From Ciona intestinalis (lineage: Eukaryota; Chordata; Ascidiacea; Phlebobranchia; Cionidae), in contig NC_020166.2 in the NCBI RefSeq assembly GCF_000224145.3, forward strand, positions 2,659,561 to 2,723,560: a stretch of 64,000 nucleotides of DNA, written 5' to 3'. The notes under the pieces were generated by a model. It did not search any database, was not told the DNA's origin, and was given only the letters and a program-made list of their open reading frames with translations. The translations under genes were made by a program, and so were the position numbers. Of the stretch, positions 9,601 to 21,200 are shown piece after piece; positions within the stretch are counted from its first letter, which is position 1; each line of letters opens with the position of its first letter.

Positions 9601-10822
9601 ATGTCAATTTCTTGTTCATGCTGCCTTTGGTTGGTTATACTTGTACTCTTTTTAAGTTTAGGTAAGTTGTTCACTTAAATATTTATAAAATGTTTCGTTA
9701 AAACCAATGTTTTATCTTGCAGAATGTTGCAAATCTCAAGAAGAGGAGTGCAAAGGAATTCAGAAAAACTACTATCAAAACGCCTATTATTATTATTATT
9801 ATTATTATAATTATGAATCACTAAGAAAAATCTGTTATTCGACGTTTCGCCCCCTCAATAATAACATGACAAATTATGCAGTTTTAATGGTGTTGATGCA
9901 TTACTATTGTGGACGGTCGGCTACAACAGAAGGAATGGTTCTCCCAGATGGTAAAAAATTCTCAAAGTGTTTGTTTTTTTTAATTCGTGTTTTATATTGA
10001 AGGCAAACCTATGACGGAAAATGTATTTCATCCGAGATGCTTTCTATACATTTCTCCATATTCGAACTGCAGTAACTTGGGAAAACACGATTGTGAAATA
10101 AAGAAGAGTAAAGATTGGCCACCAAGAATAAATGTTACTTCACATAACATAAGAATCCGGTTGACATATCTTATAATTGAATGTCAGTCATATGTTACAA
10201 CAACGCATGCTTTAACTACGACAATCGCCAGCACAAGTAAGTCATCTTCGAGTATGATGTTTATATTAAAGTGCATTTTATATTTACGTCTACATTAAAC
10301 CGTATTGTACCTTTTAGTTAGGACCACTGATACAGCAAGCGACGTAACCGAAACTACAGTGAGCAGCGTACAATCAGGTAAACGACTTCCCTGTTTTAAT
10401 GCGTATATACGTCAGTGGATTCCTGACTCACGATGTTATTCATAGACCAACTTTCAAGCATACATAAGCTTAAAAACACCAACAATATATTACTTGGATT
10501 AGTCATTGGCTTTGGCGTTCTTCTACTTCTACTGGTTGCATATATCGTAAAGCTTAAACGGTAAGACTATCACACAACATATGGCAAGCTGTCTATTGCA
10601 TAATACCTATTCCGGTTGTTACTAAAGCTGTTTACAAAATACGTTTATAGAATCGAGAACAAAGTTGACAGCAAACCACTTGAAAACAAAAGTAAAATGG
10701 TTGCTGTTGCCGCTGTTAACGAAGACGGAAATGCTGTATACGAGTTTGCTAATGCACTACCGAGCGGTCATGCTGAGATGATCGACAATGAATTATATCA
10801 GTCACATGGTGGCGGCATTTAA
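9601..10822 (+). CDS. Single-pass type I membrane protein, 289 aa, six exons
   Basis: Exons 9601-9661, 9723-9950, 10003-10236, 10318-10377, 10446-10560 and 10651-10822 join with phases 1,1,1,1,2 to give 289 residues. Residues 1-20 are a signal peptide. The ectodomain (21-165) has about eight cysteines, an 8-Tyr run at 42-49 encoded by a TAT microsatellite, and a segment CEIKKSKDWPPRINV...IRLTYLIIEC that faintly recalls the end of a SUEL/rhamnose-binding lectin domain. A Ser/Thr-rich stalk follows. The membrane helix is at 209-227 (ILLGLVIGFGVLLLLLVAY). The 62-residue tail carries VYEF and ELYQ tyrosine motifs. A putative acceptor (GATTTAAG) lies 11 nt before the ATG. The family is not recognised; a cell-surface recognition or signalling role is inferred from architecture only. 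A decayed duplicate lies just upstream. Confidence 0.75.
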
Positions 10823-11789
10823 CCACTTTATGTTAGTGGAGAAACTGTATTTTGCTACTTTACGAAAGCCTTTCGTTTTCCAAGATGAGCATTTGCTGTT
10901 TGGGATGTAAACGATTGTAAACTGAAGCGTCCTTTTAAATTTGTGTAAAGTCGTGGGTTTAACACTTAGTTTTTTGACACGCGCACTGTTTTTATTGTTT
11001 ACGTAATATTTGTAATGTATGTCAGTTTAGTTTTGAATGTGTTTCTTTCCACTATTTGTGTTCTTTTTTGCTTTTCTTATCTCTCTTATTCACACGCGAC
11101 TTGTTTCTTGCACCTATTTTAACGTTACTGCGTGTTTATTGGTTGCCGTTATTGCCGTTAGTCTAATTGCTGCTTGTCACGTGTCGCGCTTTTCCTCTTT
11201 CTAGATTTGGGTTTATCGGGCAGTTCTCGTTGTACCGTGTTGACGAAAGGTTGTTTTATTGTTTTGTTGGAAAAAGGTTATATGTTGTGAGCGAACTGTT
11301 GTGATAAGTGATAGTATTGAATCGTTAAGTGATATTTGTATCGGGTTTACGTGGTTACAAAAGGTGTTGTGTAACAGTTTAGTGTATATTTTTATGTCAT
11401 TTATTTTTATGCGGTTTTTATTAAATGACATGTTTTTATAGTTAAGTCGTATTTAATGCAGTTTCTAGCAGACTGCAGCAGTCAGGTCCCGCGATTGGCC
11501 GTTAAAGCAGCGTCCCGGACCAAACCACCGTTATCAAACGTATAGCATTTGTTTAAGTTAGTCGTTGCGTATATGCCAGGCGCGTCTCATTTCAGGTTAA
11601 TTGCAATTTACATTCCCACGTTTTCTTACGTTTTGTCTTGCCTGACGTTCGTCTTTTAAGTTTATTTTAATGTTTTAGCTGTGCAGACGTAAAGTTCTTA
11701 TACTTCGGTTGTTAGTCGCTTTTGTTTAATGTTAACGTATTCATTTGCTTTTCAATTTGAATAAGTCTTTTAGAGTGCCACATGTGTGG

Positions 11790-12175
11790 CTTTAGTATTT
11801 AAGAAAACGCTGTCTTCAAGCTATATTGTATGTTCTCGTTATACAGCTGTTTACTACAGTGCGCGCACCTAATAATTGTTTTTTGGTTTGTTGTTCTTAA
11901 CTATGGCTTTGGCCTGTTGGAATGCTTGCCGGTTATATAACTTATATATAGTAGGGTGGGGGGGTATGGGACGTCTTTAGCACATAATATCCAAATATCA
12001 TGATCGTGTTTTAACCAATTAACAAATGTCTACGAAAGTCGTTAAGATAAGGTTTTATATTTCTTTTCTTTGTTTACAACCAAATGCGACAAGAAATTAG
12101 AATAAAAATGTGTCCCATATTCCCCCACTCTACTATATGCTATATTCCTACTGTTAATATTATTACATATTAAAC
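11790..12175 (+). repeat. Diverged direct repeat, copy 1 (MITE-filled)
   Basis: Shared blocks with 12637-12840 include GTATTTA(A)GAAAAC, TGTTTACTACAGTGCGCG, a TGCTTGCCGGTT-like block and CTACTGTTAATAT. Copy 1 contains a MITE at 11947-12137 that is absent from copy 2. Confidence 0.6.
11947..12137 (+). mobile_element. MITE family A, near full length
   Basis: Both inverted repeats are present (TAGTAGGGTGGGGGGG ... CCCCCACTCTACTA). The related segment at 12637-12840 supplies the empty site. Confidence 0.9.
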
Positions 12176-12636
12176 GCAGGATTCACAGTGCGGGTGGCTT
12201 GAAGGCAAACGTTGCGAAGATAGAATGCCACTTATAAAACATCTCATGCGGTTTTATCAAATTATTATTAAGTGCTAAAGAAGAAGGCATTCTTTGGTTT
12301 CGCTGCAGACAGGTGTGCGGCATATTATGATGGAACTGCGAAGTTTGTTCCGAGAGGAGAAGAGTACGACTCACTGCGAAAAGAGATCACAACAAAATGC
12401 AATGCTGTGCGGCGTTATCTCTGCTTCCTGTACTGTTTCAGTTTAGGCTAAAGGACCATATGTTGCAAACTCGAATCGTTCTGGGCGTGCCACACTGCTT
12501 CAGGCGCAGAAGAAAGGCATTGAGAGGCACAGACAGGCTCGTGACGATGCTTCCGACAGGAAAGCAGTGTTTGCGATGTTGGAACACGGCACGTAGAAAC
12601 TTGGCTTCAGGAGAATGTATCCCAACTTTGTGACTT

Positions 12637-12840
12637 CAGTATTTAGAAAACACTGTCTCAAAGCAATTGTTTCTTTTAGTATATAATAGGTGTTCGTACT
12701 GCTACAGTGCTAGAATTGTATGTTAGAGTTATATAGATGTTTACTATAGTGCGCGTAAAAAAAGTGTAAGGGTGTGACTGCTTGTCGGTTTCATAATTTA
12801 TATGATATACTGTTACTGTTAATAATATAATTATCATGAA
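12637..12840 (+). repeat. Diverged direct repeat, copy 2 (empty site)
   Basis: Partner of 11790-12175 without the MITE: the junction reads AATTTATATGATATACTG here. Confidence 0.6.
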
Positions 12841-13064
12841 ACACCTTCTGATGCAATCTCTTGCTGACTAGATAACAGGAAACAGCCAATTATTTATTCT
12901 TGAGTTTCGGACGCGTATTAATTAAGAGTATATCCTTGGTAAGCCTATATACTAAGGAAAAAGAATTTTCAATTTCCGGCGTATTAACAGAAAAACGCAT
13001 ATATGGCCTCATCTTAGCTATACGTATTTAGTATATACAGAAATTATTGCAGAACGTGCACATT

Positions 13065-16000
13065 ATGTTCTCGCTTGATAATGTGATAGAAAATATAGTT
13101 GGTAATGGAAGATACCAAATATTTATTTGCTTGTGTTTCTCTGCGCTGGGAATTTCATCATCTTATATGAATACAGCATCTGTTTTTATTGGTAAGTGTA
13201 TAACAGGTTAAAAGTGATATATATGCTGTTTTAGGCGAGATGAATTTGAAATGATAGATTTCGTATAATGGGTAAATAGGGCTCCTTTGATTCAGAGGGT
13301 ATGATTTCGAGGCTTGGCGCTGCCAAATTGTGTGTATACGTGTGTGTCCCTACATAAGACGCTGAAGAGTAATTGCACATTTCCAGTGGTTAATAATGGC
13401 TGTCTAAATTGCCAACTATACAATAAAAACATAATAGAAATCTTAAACAAATATTCACCTACAAAACGTGGAATACAACTCGTGAGCGTGCGCGAGGTGT
13501 ACCAAACAAAACATCCGTGCTTCACGACTGTCGTTGCGCCGCCAAGTGAGAATAACTTACATTCATTCTTCTTTCTTTTCAGCCGCAATGCCGGACAGTA
13601 GATGCCGAATCGAACCTTACGACAACATTACTGCATATCCGAATATAAACGAGACTGAAATAACAAAGCTGTTTATTCCAGTTAACGACATTACCAAGGT
13701 TAGTTTCCCTACAATATATTGAAATCAACAAACTAAATTTGTATACTACTGCCCTAACCTTTCCGAAAACACATATAGCCATCGATGTGCTTTTTTCAGA
13801 AACCAGATCGTTGCCAGAGGTACGCGTTCAATGCGTCATGTAAAGATATTCGAGATTCAACCTGTTTGTTCGGAACCAACACCGGAAATGAAATGCAGAC
13901 TGTTCAATGCGATGCAGGATATAAATACGACAGAAGCTCTTTCGAGGAAACGATAGTTACCGAGGTATAGTAGGATGGGGCAGGATGAGACATGTTTACA
14001 TAATTTTCCTCGTCTTTTTGTGTAACCGTACCCCCGCGACTTTAAAAGCGTTAATTGATCAAAACATGATGAAGAAATATGAACTTTATGTGCTATAACG
14101 GTATTCAGTTATATCCCACAGTATACTATAAAACCGGTATCTCTATATAAGAATAGGCAGCATATGGGCACAGTGTTATGACCATATGTTCAGTAATTTA
14201 TAACATGTTTATCTTAGTGGATATTTATAACATAACATAATATCTATAAAACATATTAAACCATATTCTATTTTATAATATATACTACTTTTAGTGGGAT
14301 CTTGTATGTGACAAAGTTGGCATTTCTTTTCTCGCGACGTCTTTAAATTATGCTGGGTTACTAGTTGGTTCTTTAATGGGTGGCTTGGTAGCGGATCGGT
14401 AAGTTATGTAACACGTATTAGCTTTGGGTGTTTTATATTACTAATCTTTTCAATTGTACGTAGATTTGGAAGAATCGCTGTTTTACGTGTAAGTTCAATA
14501 CTGTCCCTCATTGTAACATGTGGTATTTCATTGTCACCAAACGTATACGTCTACACTGCATTGCGATTCCTGGCATCTGTTACATACTTCCCAATGATAG
14601 AAAGTGGATTCGTTTACAGTAAGTTGCTTTTCGCTTTAAATACTTCGTATAAGTTGTAGTATACAAGTGATGCGTACGATTGCTGACGTGATTTTGTTTT
14701 GTTTAAAGTGATCGAGTTATCTAGGAAAAAATGGAGAACGGTGATTGGGTTGTGGTATAATGCCATTTTTGGTATTTTTTCAATGTCGCTCTCAGTTCTT
14801 GCACTAATTTGGAGACACTGGCGATCTTTGCAAATCGCCAAATCAATCGTCGGTTTTGTTCCATTTATTATTCTTGGTTGGTTGGTCTCCGAATCACCAA
14901 GGTAAAACCACCAAGGTCTATTCATAATTAGCTTTAAGATAAGAGTTTCTATACCGTGACACAGGTTGGCAACCCTGCCTTAAGCCTTAATACTTAAAGT
15001 TGTACTTAAAGTATAAGTTATCAGCCTTTGTACTTAAAGTATAATTTATCAGCCGTTCAATAAATAAAAACAAGAGAGAAAATATGTAATGAGCAAGCAC
15101 GTATCGTTATAAAAGATTAATGGCCTAAGAATGTGTGTTTTATAACCACTTTTATTGTCACGCCTAGTGAGTGAAAACAAGTTACGCTCATTTTTTTACT
15201 TTTGTTTAATACAACAGATGGTTGTTCGGACATAATAAACAAGCCCAATCAAAGCAAGTATGCGAGGTTATCGCCAAACGAAACAAAACTCAACTCTCTG
15301 AAGAAGTGTGGCAAGCTACAGTGGACGAGTTTAATAAGTTTAAAAAAGTTAAGGTACTTTTTTAAAAGAAAATTGTCAAAGTTAACTTATTTACACTTTT
15401 GTTTTAATGAAATAGCAGCACCAACGTAACAAGTTATCATAAAATTGTGGGTGGTTTTTTGTGTACTAAATAATTTGGAAATCTATAAGAGACCACTGGG
15501 TTGGAAAACTTGCATTTAAGTGTGTTGCCCAAAGACAAACATATAAAAACAAATAGCTGAGCCAGGTCTCGAATCCAATACCCTAAGTTATGAAGCGAGC
15601 TTCGGCTCTAACACATATATATCATGGATGTAAAACACAAGACTGTTGTTGTTGAATCTCTTTGTTTATCTGATAAAGGGAAGCAAAGAAAGTCCACTAC
15701 GCGCAATGTATCGTCTTCCTTGTACAAGGTTCCTGACGTTATGCAACATGTTTGTCTGGATGGTAACAAGGTATAAGTTTCGCAATAACCACATATACAT
15801 GTTGCACTTTCTAATTCTTGTTTAAATTGCAGTATGGTGTACTTCGGTTTGTTGTTGAACGTCGGTAACTTGCCGGGCGGTGTGTATTTGAACCATGCAT
15901 TGGGTGCCTTGATGGAGTTTGCAGCTTGCGTAGTTGCTATCTTCGCAATTAGAAAGGTTGGATTCTCCAAATGTACATCTAGCTCGTTGTACACTGCAAG

Positions 16001-17700
16001 TTTGTCTTGTTTGTTGTCAACGGTGGTTCTTCAACTTGGAAATGGACAACAGGGTAAGGGTATTTGAAAAAATATATGTATATATAATTAGCAATTTTAG
16101 CGGCTTTACTAAATATGCCACTCTAATTGACTCCGTGAAGTTGAACCTTAATTCGCCCCCCTGAAGTTGGGTGATTCTTCTACGATATAAAAGTAAGATA
16201 TTAAATCCCTTTTGCAGAGACTGATAATGCAAAATATAAATCTTTTATCCAACACTGAATACGTTGAACGCGATTTTCGTCTGCTGATATGTGTTTTGTA
16301 GCACTTAATCAAATTTGCCGTTTTTAAAGTTTTTGAAACGTTGAGCATCGTTCTTGCAATGATTGGAAGATTTGCAGCAAGCTTGGCGTTTGCTGTATTA
16401 TATGTTCACACAGTTGAGATGTTTCCGACCGTCGGTAGGTAAGTAATATAAAATAGTACAAGAGAGCAAAACACTAATGAGTAAGCACGTATTAAAATTA
16501 TTAGCATAATTTTAATCGACCCTTTTTGAAGCTTGATCAAAAACAAATTAGATGTAACCAATAAAGCTGTTTTCAGTCGTAAATTATAACCGCAGTATTA
16601 GTAAATGCTTTAACTCAGAGGTCACTAATAGATCATACGGTATGCCGTCGTACCGTCACGCGAAACTAAATAAATTACTTTTATTCATTCAACTTTTATT
16701 TTGTACAGGAGCACAGCGTTAGGTCTTTCTTCTATGTCAGCTCGCTTTGGAAGTATATTCACACCTTTTACAGTTCAACTTCACTTAACCATACCGTGGC
16801 TGACTCCGGTAATACATTTTAACTGAATAAAACGCGTTAATATATATGTAGTAGAGTAGGGTCGCATAGGATGGAACATTTTTATTCTCTTTTCTTGTTC
16901 TATTTGGGAATAAACTAGCAATATTCAAAGAATTGTATAGCTGTATCACAACGACTCTAAAAGATTGTTAGTAATTGTTTAAAACACGATCATGAAATAG
17001 GGCTTTAGTTAACGGTATCCTATCTATCACCTTACTACTACTCATAACTACAATTACTTAAAGGTCATCTTTAGTATTCTTGCCTTCTTCGCCGCTTATT
17101 TGTCAGGAAACTTCCCAGACACTGCAGATTCAGAGTTATCAATGTTGTTTGAAGATGTCGAGAAAAGTTACTCCGATCATTTCCACGGTAGAGTGATTGC
17201 GAAACTATTTTGTCTCCCGACATCTGAACGGTAAGCAGCATTTTACATTGGTGTTAAGCTAATATTTATGACAAGTTTGAGCTAAAGGCCAACTGGATGT
17301 TTAGAATTTGGCGCCGTGGCACAGTTGGTTAGCCGCCTATCGGTTTTGTAGGGGTTACGGGTTCAACCCCTGTCGGTGCTACCACTATGGTGCGTCCTTG
17401 ATCAAGATACTTAACAATAATTGATCCCACCCACTGGTAACTAATAAGTTGTTAAAATTTCCAGCAATGTTACGAAAAAAATACCAATAAAGATCAATTC
17501 GTGGTATAGCTCGTAAGCTGGCATGAGGTGCATAAAACAGAACACCCATGTTATAGGCTAACCACTGTCGTTTCCCGGCCACGCGAGTATACAGCAAGTT
17601 ACATTCATTTATACATCGTTACCAGATTTTTTTCTGTCACAGGCTTAACACACCGGAGAAACAAAACACTCTGTTGAACCATGAAAATTCAAAGTGCTAA
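13065..17700 (+). CDS. slc22: SLC22-family organic ion transporter, 580 aa, 13 exons
   Basis: Exons: 13065-13191, 13583-13698, 13800-13964, 14295-14398, 14464-14618, 14709-14901, 15218-15353, 15679-15770, 15833-16053, 16330-16438, 16709-16808, 17064-17230, 17643-17700. Their total is 1743 nt, in frame throughout. Family marks are clear: an N-terminal helix after NGRYQIFICLCFSALG, a large cysteine-bearing first outer loop (MPDSRC, PDRCQRY, VQCDAGYKYD), then EWDLVCDK, the MFS loop GGLVADRFGR, SESPRWLFG before the central loop, and EMFPTVGRSTALGLSS late in the protein. SLC22 proteins move organic cations, anions or zwitterions across the plasma membrane with 12 helices; length and order fit. The substrate class cannot be told from sequence reading. 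An unpaired acceptor (AATTATTGCAG) lies 12 nt before the ATG. The start of exon 8 is the least certain border. It is convergent with the - strand gene ending at 18295. Confidence 0.88.
13300..13570 (+). mobile_element. SINE, degenerate, in SLC22 intron 1
   Basis: GATTTCGAGGCTTGGCGCTGC (B-box region) is followed by CAGTGGTTAATAATGG, TCACGACTGTCGTTG and ACATTCATTC in family order. It ends 12 bp before exon 2. Confidence 0.7.
13968..14130 (-). mobile_element. MITE family A, diverged, at the SLC22 exon 3 donor
   Basis: The element begins TAGTAGGATGGGGCAGG at intron position +4; its TA duplicate supplies the donor T and the +3 A. It ends near CCCACAGTATACTATA. Confidence 0.7.
16849..17037 (-). 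mobile_element. MITE family A, in SLC22 intron 11
   Basis: TAGTAGAGTAGGGTCGCATAGG at the left and a weakened right end (CTATCTATCACCTTACTA). Confidence 0.75.
17310..17610 (+). mobile_element. SINE, near full length, in SLC22 intron 12
   Basis: The tRNA-like head is clear (GCGCCGTGGCACAGTTGGTT with B box GGGTTCAACCCCTG), followed by the family tail ending TTACATTCATTT. Confidence 0.9.
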
Positions 17701-17865
17701 AGACTTAATTGTTATATACTTATTGGAAAGCATTTACTCAGAAAGGCTTATATTGATTTTCTTTGGAAAATAAGATTGCTAGTTGTTTTACATCGCAGTG
17801 TTATTATTATCATGCATTTATTTATTTTTTCATTTATTTATAAGCAGTATATATCATCATGCACT

Positions 17866-18060
17866 TGGCCACGTAGCAACGTGATTCGGGGCCTGTTTGT
17901 AACTCAGCGGTAATGGGTTCAAGCCCCGTCGTTGCTACCATTGTGGACGTATGTGTCTCCACAAAGGTTACATGGTAACTCGTAAGCTGGAACGAGGTGT
18001 ATGAAACAGAACACCCGTGTTTAACGACTGTCGTTTTGCGGCCATGCGAGGATAAAATAA
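17866..18060 (+). mobile_element. SINE with internal deletion
   Basis: Head and B box (GGTAATGGGTTCAAGCCCCG) join directly to the tail block GTAACTCGTAAGCTGGAACG, the middle third being missing. Confidence 0.85.
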
Positions 18061-18071
18061 AAATATTCATC

Positions 18072-18262
18072 ATTGTACAAGTTAACGCATATCATTATTT
18101 ATACACTGTTTCGCAGACAGTGAGTTTAAATACAAAAAATGTACATTCTCATTGTCACTCATTGGTTACTGTATACGCATATACAATGTTCAACTAGTTA
18201 AACACAATTTCTTGTACTAGTCGTACGACAGGGGAATGTTGGGATAAGTCACAAGGCTCAGC
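18072..18262. repeat. Dispersed repeat, copy 2 (partner at 1386-1560)
   Basis: It lies in the 3' flank of the - strand gene and shares ordered blocks with 1386-1560. Confidence 0.6.
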
Positions 18263-18294
18263 AAAAGAGACGTGATAATAAATACGGTTCAGGT

Positions 18295-21200
18295 TTAGCT
18301 CTCTAGCGCCTTCTTGCAGGAGGTCGTAATGGTTTGTGGCAGCTGATTCTTCGAGGCCAGAAATAATGCGACAATTCCAAAACTGGCACAAAAAAAGAAG
18401 ATACCATTTAGCGATGTGTCAGCGTAGGCTACGTTAGAAAAAAAAAGAATATAAAAATGTACATATACAGTGCCTCGCATGCGATTTTATGTAAAATCTA
18501 TATAAGACTGTATTAAAAAAAAGAACATATACAGCTTAATTAAATGATACTATACGCCAAAAAAATCAATTTAGTTGCTAACGATTCTCCACAGACATGT
18601 ATTCGTACACATTAAAAGGTTAAACTTACACTTGCTCTTTCCACAGAGCAGCTGAAATCGACGCTGAAATATCTTTTCCGAATATTCGGTCTTATCATTG
18701 GCAGCCATAACTCTCCAGCGAATTGCGAAGTCTTCATATGAAGTTGTATGCTCAAATGAAGTCTGAAACTTTTTTTAATCAATAAGATTTTTTTTTTGTT
18801 TTTGACAAATGAATGAATGAATGAATGAATGAATGAATGAATGAATGAATGAATGAATGAATGAATGAATATATGACTGAATGAATATATGAATGAATGA
18901 ATGTATGTATAAATGTATGAATGAATAAATGAATGAATTAATGAATGAAATATTTAATGTGTGAATAGATGAATGAATGAATAAATGAATAAATAAAGGA
19001 ATGTAGCTTTTTAATATTCACAAGGCGGGCACCGACAGTAGGTATAACATAGGTGTTCTGTTTCCACACACCTCATGTTTACCACGTAATTAACTTTAAC
19101 TGATCTTATGCAGTAGCAGGTATGTGTGACGTATAGGTATAATACGTCACCTTGAAATTCCGGGTCTCGGGGAGCTACTTGTGCTGGGCAGTGTTGTTGT
19201 TGTTGTAGCTCTTGTTGTTGTTGTATATCTATATGGCCTTACTGTTCTTCGTGTTGTTGTAGGTCGTACTGTTGTTGTTGTTGACATTGTAGTGGGCTGC
19301 GTTCTAACATTATTTACATTATTATTTGTCCATCTGTAGTACAAAGGCGTCGTAGTTCGTTGCGTTTGTGTGTTTAAAGCAGCAAATGTTCTTTCTAAAG
19401 TCGGTGTACATCCCGGGTTAGAATTCCCAGCAATTTGCGGGTTCGACGTCATCCCTCCGCACGGCTCACTGTAGTCAGTAATTCCGTTTGCCTGGAGCGG
19501 GATTTTAATCAGTTACGTTCGCAGCGGTTGCTATTGCGGCGTGTCCCACGCCCAAACATTATTACCACAAGCTAATTTGACTTCCAATGGTTTTGCACTG
19601 GTAACTGCTGCACTTGCGGTTTATACCATTGGAACTGCATTTACCAGTTTAGTAATTTAGATAAGCTTGAATTGCAAGTTTTACAAGTTATACTTAGCCT
19701 ATAAGTTAAGGATTACTATATATACATAGATTCTGTTACTTCTGCTACCAGGCATAGTATAAACAATATATCAATGGCTTATCTGGTATAAAAAACGTAT
19801 AGTGTATATAACGATCTGGTATAAAAAACGTATAGTGTAATACGTTTTTTATACCAGATGAGCCATTGATATATTGTTTATATATACATAGGTTATTGCA
19901 AATGGAAAGTTTCAGCATGTTTTGGTGAACTGTAACGACAGCAATGAATAAGCCCTGCCATATATCAGGTAATATGTTATATAGTAGGTTGGGGGAAGAT
20001 GGGACACTTTAATTTGGTGCCTAATATCCGAATATCCTGATCGTGTTTTAAACAGTTAACAACGGTCTATGGGAGTCTTGAGCATATAGTTTTATAATTC
20101 TTTGAAAGTTTCTTGTTTACTACCACATTGGACGATAAAATAGAGTTAAAAGGTGTCCCAACTTCCCCCACTCCACTATACAACACAACATAAATGTGTT
20201 AAGCTATGTGTACATACATGCTTGTGTATTTAAAGCAGTTTATACAGTTATGGCACGAAAGATTGCACATTATTTGTATTTAAGTATATGTCAAAATCTG
20301 TTATGCTATTTATTGTACATTTTCCAAAACATAATTTGTATACTAGTAGTATGTCAAAATTGTGGTTGGTAGGCTGAGGGAAGATGGGACACCTTTTCAT
20401 TCTATTTTCTTGTATGCTAGTAAACAAAGAAATTTGAAACTGTATTCTCAAAACTCCCATAGACCGGTGTTAATTGTTTAAAACACGATCAGGGTTTTTG
20501 GATGTTATGTGCCAAGGTGTCACGTCTTCCTCCACAATACTATATGTTGTTAATAGTGCATAGTCAAACTCGCTTTATCGTATAGACCTGCCGTACATAA
20601 ACCAAGTTCACTTACCCTTAATAACGAGTTCCTGTGTGCCTTGTTTCTTGCTACGTTTACTTCGAAACATGAACTATAGATATTTCCCATTCCATTGAAC
20701 GCCCATATCCATAAGAAAGTGTATACACCTGTTTTGCGGTTAATATTGTTATATAGTAAGGAGGAAAGATGAGTCACCTTGTTATTCTATTTTCTCGTCC
20801 CATTTATTAGACAACAAAGAATGTTTAAAGAATTATAAATAACGTATATCTTACGGTTCTCATGGACCAATTTTGATTGTTTAAAACACGATCAGGATAT
20901 TTCGATTTTGTTTGCTAAAGTGGTCCCGTTTCCCCCAAACCCTGCATATATAAGTCCCTTACGGGCGAAATTTTTCGAACCTTGCTTTAGGACCTCGCGT
21001 TTAGTCGTATAGGGAAATTTAGGTACTCGTTTCGTCATAACATTTCATTCAAATTATCTTACTGTGGGATAAAATGGGTTGCCTTTAGCACCTCATTTTT
21101 CCTGATTGTAGTTTAATCAGTTAACAAGGCTTCTTATATAGAGTCGAGGAAATAAGAAAAAATAAAATCGACCCATCTTACCCCACTATGCACACATCAT

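Larger units (their letters stand above)
10823..13052. other. Intergenic stretch with a duplicated repeat segment
   Basis: No gene is supported. It holds two related segments (11790-12175 and 12637-12840), the first interrupted by a MITE. Confidence 0.45.
17701..18294. other. Convergent intergenic gap between SLC22 and the LPMO-like gene
   Basis: The two genes face each other tail to tail across 594 bp. The interval holds a shortened SINE and the dispersed repeat at 18072-18262. No clear AATAAA was assigned to either gene. Confidence 0.5.

Noticed and set aside
11752-11766. TTCAATTTGAATAAG resembling the Ciona spliced leader
   Set aside because: It differs from the recalled leader and is not followed by a GT donor, so it is not a leader RNA gene.
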